Of a stretch of 64,000 nucleotides of DNA, positions 62,435 through 64,000 are shown in pieces; the stretch's first letter is position 1; each line of letters starts with the position of its first letter. Source of the DNA: Sphingopyxis sp. MWB1 (GTDB lineage Bacteria; Pseudomonadota; Alphaproteobacteria; Sphingomonadales; Sphingomonadaceae); NCBI RefSeq assembly GCF_000763945.1, contig NZ_JQFJ01000002.1, forward strand, positions 1,426,001-1,490,000, given 5' to 3'. The position numbers and the translations under genes are program-made. The notes below the pieces were generated by a model. The model worked only from the letters and a program-made list of their open reading frames with translations, was not told the origin of the DNA and ran no database searches.

Positions 62435-62914
62435 TTACAGCTGTTCCAGCATATGATCAGCGCTCGACACCTTGAACTCACCGGGCGCCTCGACATTGAG
62501 CTGCTCGACGACGCCGTCGTTGACGACCATCGAGAAACGCTGGCCGCGCTTGCCCATGCCGAATGCCTTGCCATCCATGGTAAGACCAACGGCTTCGGCG
62601 AAATCGCCATTGCCGTCAGCAAGCATGGTGATCGCATCGGCATTGGCGCCCTTGCCCCACGCGCCCATGACAAAGGCGTCATTGACCGCGGTGCAGGCAA
62701 TTTCGTCGATTCCCTTTGCTTTCAGTGCATCGGCCTTTTCGACGAAGCCCGGCAGATGCTTGGCCGAACAGGTCGGGGTAAAGGCGCCGGGGACCGAAAA
62801 AAGCGCAACCTTGCGCCCTTTGAAATAATCGGCGGTGCTCACCTGTTCGGGTCCATTTTCGGTCGCCTTGACCAAAGTCGTTTCAGGCAGCTTGTCTCCG
62901 GGTTTGATCGTCAT
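62435..62914 (-). CDS. Peroxiredoxin, Prx5 type
   Basis: A 159-residue peroxiredoxin reducing H2O2 and alkyl peroxides, likely with glutathione or glutaredoxin. The peroxidatic Cys49 is in PGAFTPTCSAKHLPGF, the hallmark of the Prx5 group. A second Cys in IACTAVND is a possible resolving partner. Ends DHMLEQL. It stands alone, divergent from clpA, across 257 bases in which only the clpA leader (AAGGAG at 63159) is apparent. Confidence 0.95.
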   Translation of the reverse strand: MTIKPGDKLPETTLVKATENGPEQVSTADYFKGRKVALFSVPGAFTPTCSAKHLPGFVEKADALKAKGIDEIACTAVNDAFVMGAWGKGANADAITMLADGNGDFAEAVGLTMDGKAFGMGKRGQRFSMVVNDGVVEQLNVEAPGEFKVSSADHMLEQL

Positions 62915-63171
62915 CGCGGCATCCTTTTGCTAGAGGGGATAATGGTGGACGCAGACATTGGGTGAGCAAGGCGCTGAGTCAAGCGGTGGCATGTTGATGG
63001 ACGCCCTTGCCCCGCCTGTGCGAGCAGAAAGAGGCGATTAACCATAAAGCAAGGCTTGGCTGAGTAATTTTGTCCAAGTCGCCGCTTTTCCCTTGCGGCG
63101 AGGCGACGGCGTTGCCACCTTAATTGTGTGGGGCGGCCCTCCCCGGCCGTCCCCCGCAAGGAGAATGACCC

Positions 63172-64000
63172 ATGCCGTCCTTTTCGGAGAGCCTCGAAAA
63201 GACCCTGCACAATGCGCTGAAAGCCGCATCGGAACGTCATCATGAATATGCGACACTGGAACATTTGCTCCACGCGCTGATCGACGACGACCATGCTGCC
63301 GAAGTGATGCGCGCCTGCGGCGTCGCGCTGGTCGACCTGCAATCGGCGGTGGTGCATTATCTCGATACCGAACTCGACAGCCTGCGGGTCGAGGGGCATA
63401 GCGACCCTTCCCCCACCAGCGGATTTCAGCGTGTCGTGCAGCGCGCGATCCTGCACGTCCAGTCCTCGGGCAAGGATGAGGTGACGGGCGCCAACGTGCT
63501 GGTCGCCCTCTTTTCCGAACGCGAATCCTATGCCGTCTATTTCCTGCAGCAGCAGGACCTGACCCGTCTCGATGCCGTCTCCTATCTCAGCCACGGGGTC
63601 GGCAAGGGCGGCAAGCCCGCCGCGCAGGCCGAGGCAGAGGAAAAAGAAGAAACAAAGGACAAGGATGCGGCGAAGAACAAGAAGGAAACCGCGCTCGACC
63701 AGTTCACCGTCAACCTCAACGAAAAAGCGAAGGGCGGGAAAGTCGATCCGCTGATCGGCCGCAACGCCGAGGTGGATCGCACGATCCAGATCCTGTGCCG
63801 TCGCAGCAAGAACAACCCCCTCTATGTCGGTGACCCCGGCGTCGGCAAAACCGCGATTGCCGAGGGGCTGGCGCGCAAGATTATCGAGGGCGAAGTGCCC
63901 GACGTGCTCAAGGAAGCGGTCATTTATTCGCTCGACATGGGCGCGCTGCTCGCGGGCACCCGCTATCGCGGTGATTTTGAGGAACGGCTGAAGCAGGTCG
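63172..64000 (+). CDS. clpA: ATP-dependent Clp protease ATP-binding subunit ClpA, partial
   Basis: The first 276 codons of ClpA, cut by the right edge. The N domain (1-145) begins [20 protein letters not shown], is followed by an acidic/basic linker (about 150-175, [18 protein letters not shown]), and the first AAA domain has Walker A GDPGVGKT at 220-227 and [18 protein letters not shown]. ClpA unfolds substrates for ClpP and works with ClpS. The linker in this copy is Lys/Glu-rich. The AAGGAGAATG ribosome site supports the ATG at 63172. Confidence 0.95.
   Translation, partial: MPSFSESLEKTLHNALKAASERHHEYATLEHLLHALIDDDHAAEVMRACGVALVDLQSAVVHYLDTELDSLRVEGHSDPSPTSGFQRVVQRAILHVQSSGKDEVTGANVLVALFSERESYAVYFLQQQDLTRLDAVSYLSHGVGKGGKPAAQAEAEEKEETKDKDAAKNKKETALDQFTVNLNEKAKGGKVDPLIGRNAEVDRTIQILCRRSKNNPLYVGDPGVGKTAIAEGLARKIIEGEVPDVLKEAVIYSLDMGALLAGTRYRGDFEERLKQV

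Noticed and set aside
1..64000. CRISPR arrays or rRNA genes
   Set aside because: No regularly spaced direct repeats of array type and no ribosomal RNA sequence were seen; repeats found are dispersed and short.

Overview
The window is GC-rich, densely coded bacterial chromosome. The gene complement points to an alphaproteobacterium of the order Sphingomonadales, most like Sphingopyxis or a close relative. The signs are a NepR/PhyR/EcfG stress module, Flp pilins, a glutathione-dependent formaldehyde operon, and several short intergenic repeat families typical of sphingomonads. Genus is inferred from protein resemblance only.

Left edge (1-3191): the end of an integrated element. It holds a truncated ribbon-helix-helix regulator with a palindromic operator, an unknown protein coupled to a sigma-70 region 4-like protein, a small acidic protein and a large serine recombinase. 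The recombinase gene runs into the 3' half of a chromosomal tRNA-Arg(CCT), so its last codons and stop lie inside the tRNA gene.

3.2-26.8 kb: core housekeeping. This part has comF-grxC-DUF1178, mutT, two Flp pilins, an M48 lipoprotein protease, accA, xerD with an unknown exported protein, aroK-aroB, the radA-cvpA-scaffold-kefB operon, a transaldolase-like aldolase, crotonase and thiolase genes, an ALDH7-type dehydrogenase and acetyl-CoA synthetase.

27-45 kb: secA, TonB-like and other exported proteins, an SDR, two GIN (DUF2807) proteins, a Gre-like protein coupled to a 59-residue HTH protein, an FAD oxidoreductase and a DEAD-box helicase. A tight six-gene formaldehyde operon follows (adhC, VOC, purU, VOC, prdX, fghA), then sdaA and sodB.

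45.2-50.5 kb: a four-gene DNA repair operon with overlapping ends. It encodes a radical-SAM protein, a UdgX-type uracil-DNA-linking protein fused to a TIGR03915-like domain, a metallo-beta-lactamase exonuclease and an ATP-dependent DNA ligase.

50.7-55.7 kb: the general stress response locus. It has an HWE sensor kinase, phyR, an EcfG-like sigma factor, a blue-light BLUF protein, and nepR-ecfG, with EcfG-type promoters upstream of phyR and nepR. The BLUF protein beside a sigma factor is the most suggestive regulatory novelty here.

55.8-64 kb: a PQQ-type sugar dehydrogenase lipoprotein, hydrolases, a GNAT enzyme, an Rrf2 regulator coupled to a methyltransferase, AMP nucleosidase, a peroxiredoxin, and the start of clpA, cut by the right edge.

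No CRISPR array, rRNA gene or insertion sequence was seen. Most intergenic stretches are under 300 bases and are occupied by repeats or divergent promoters.
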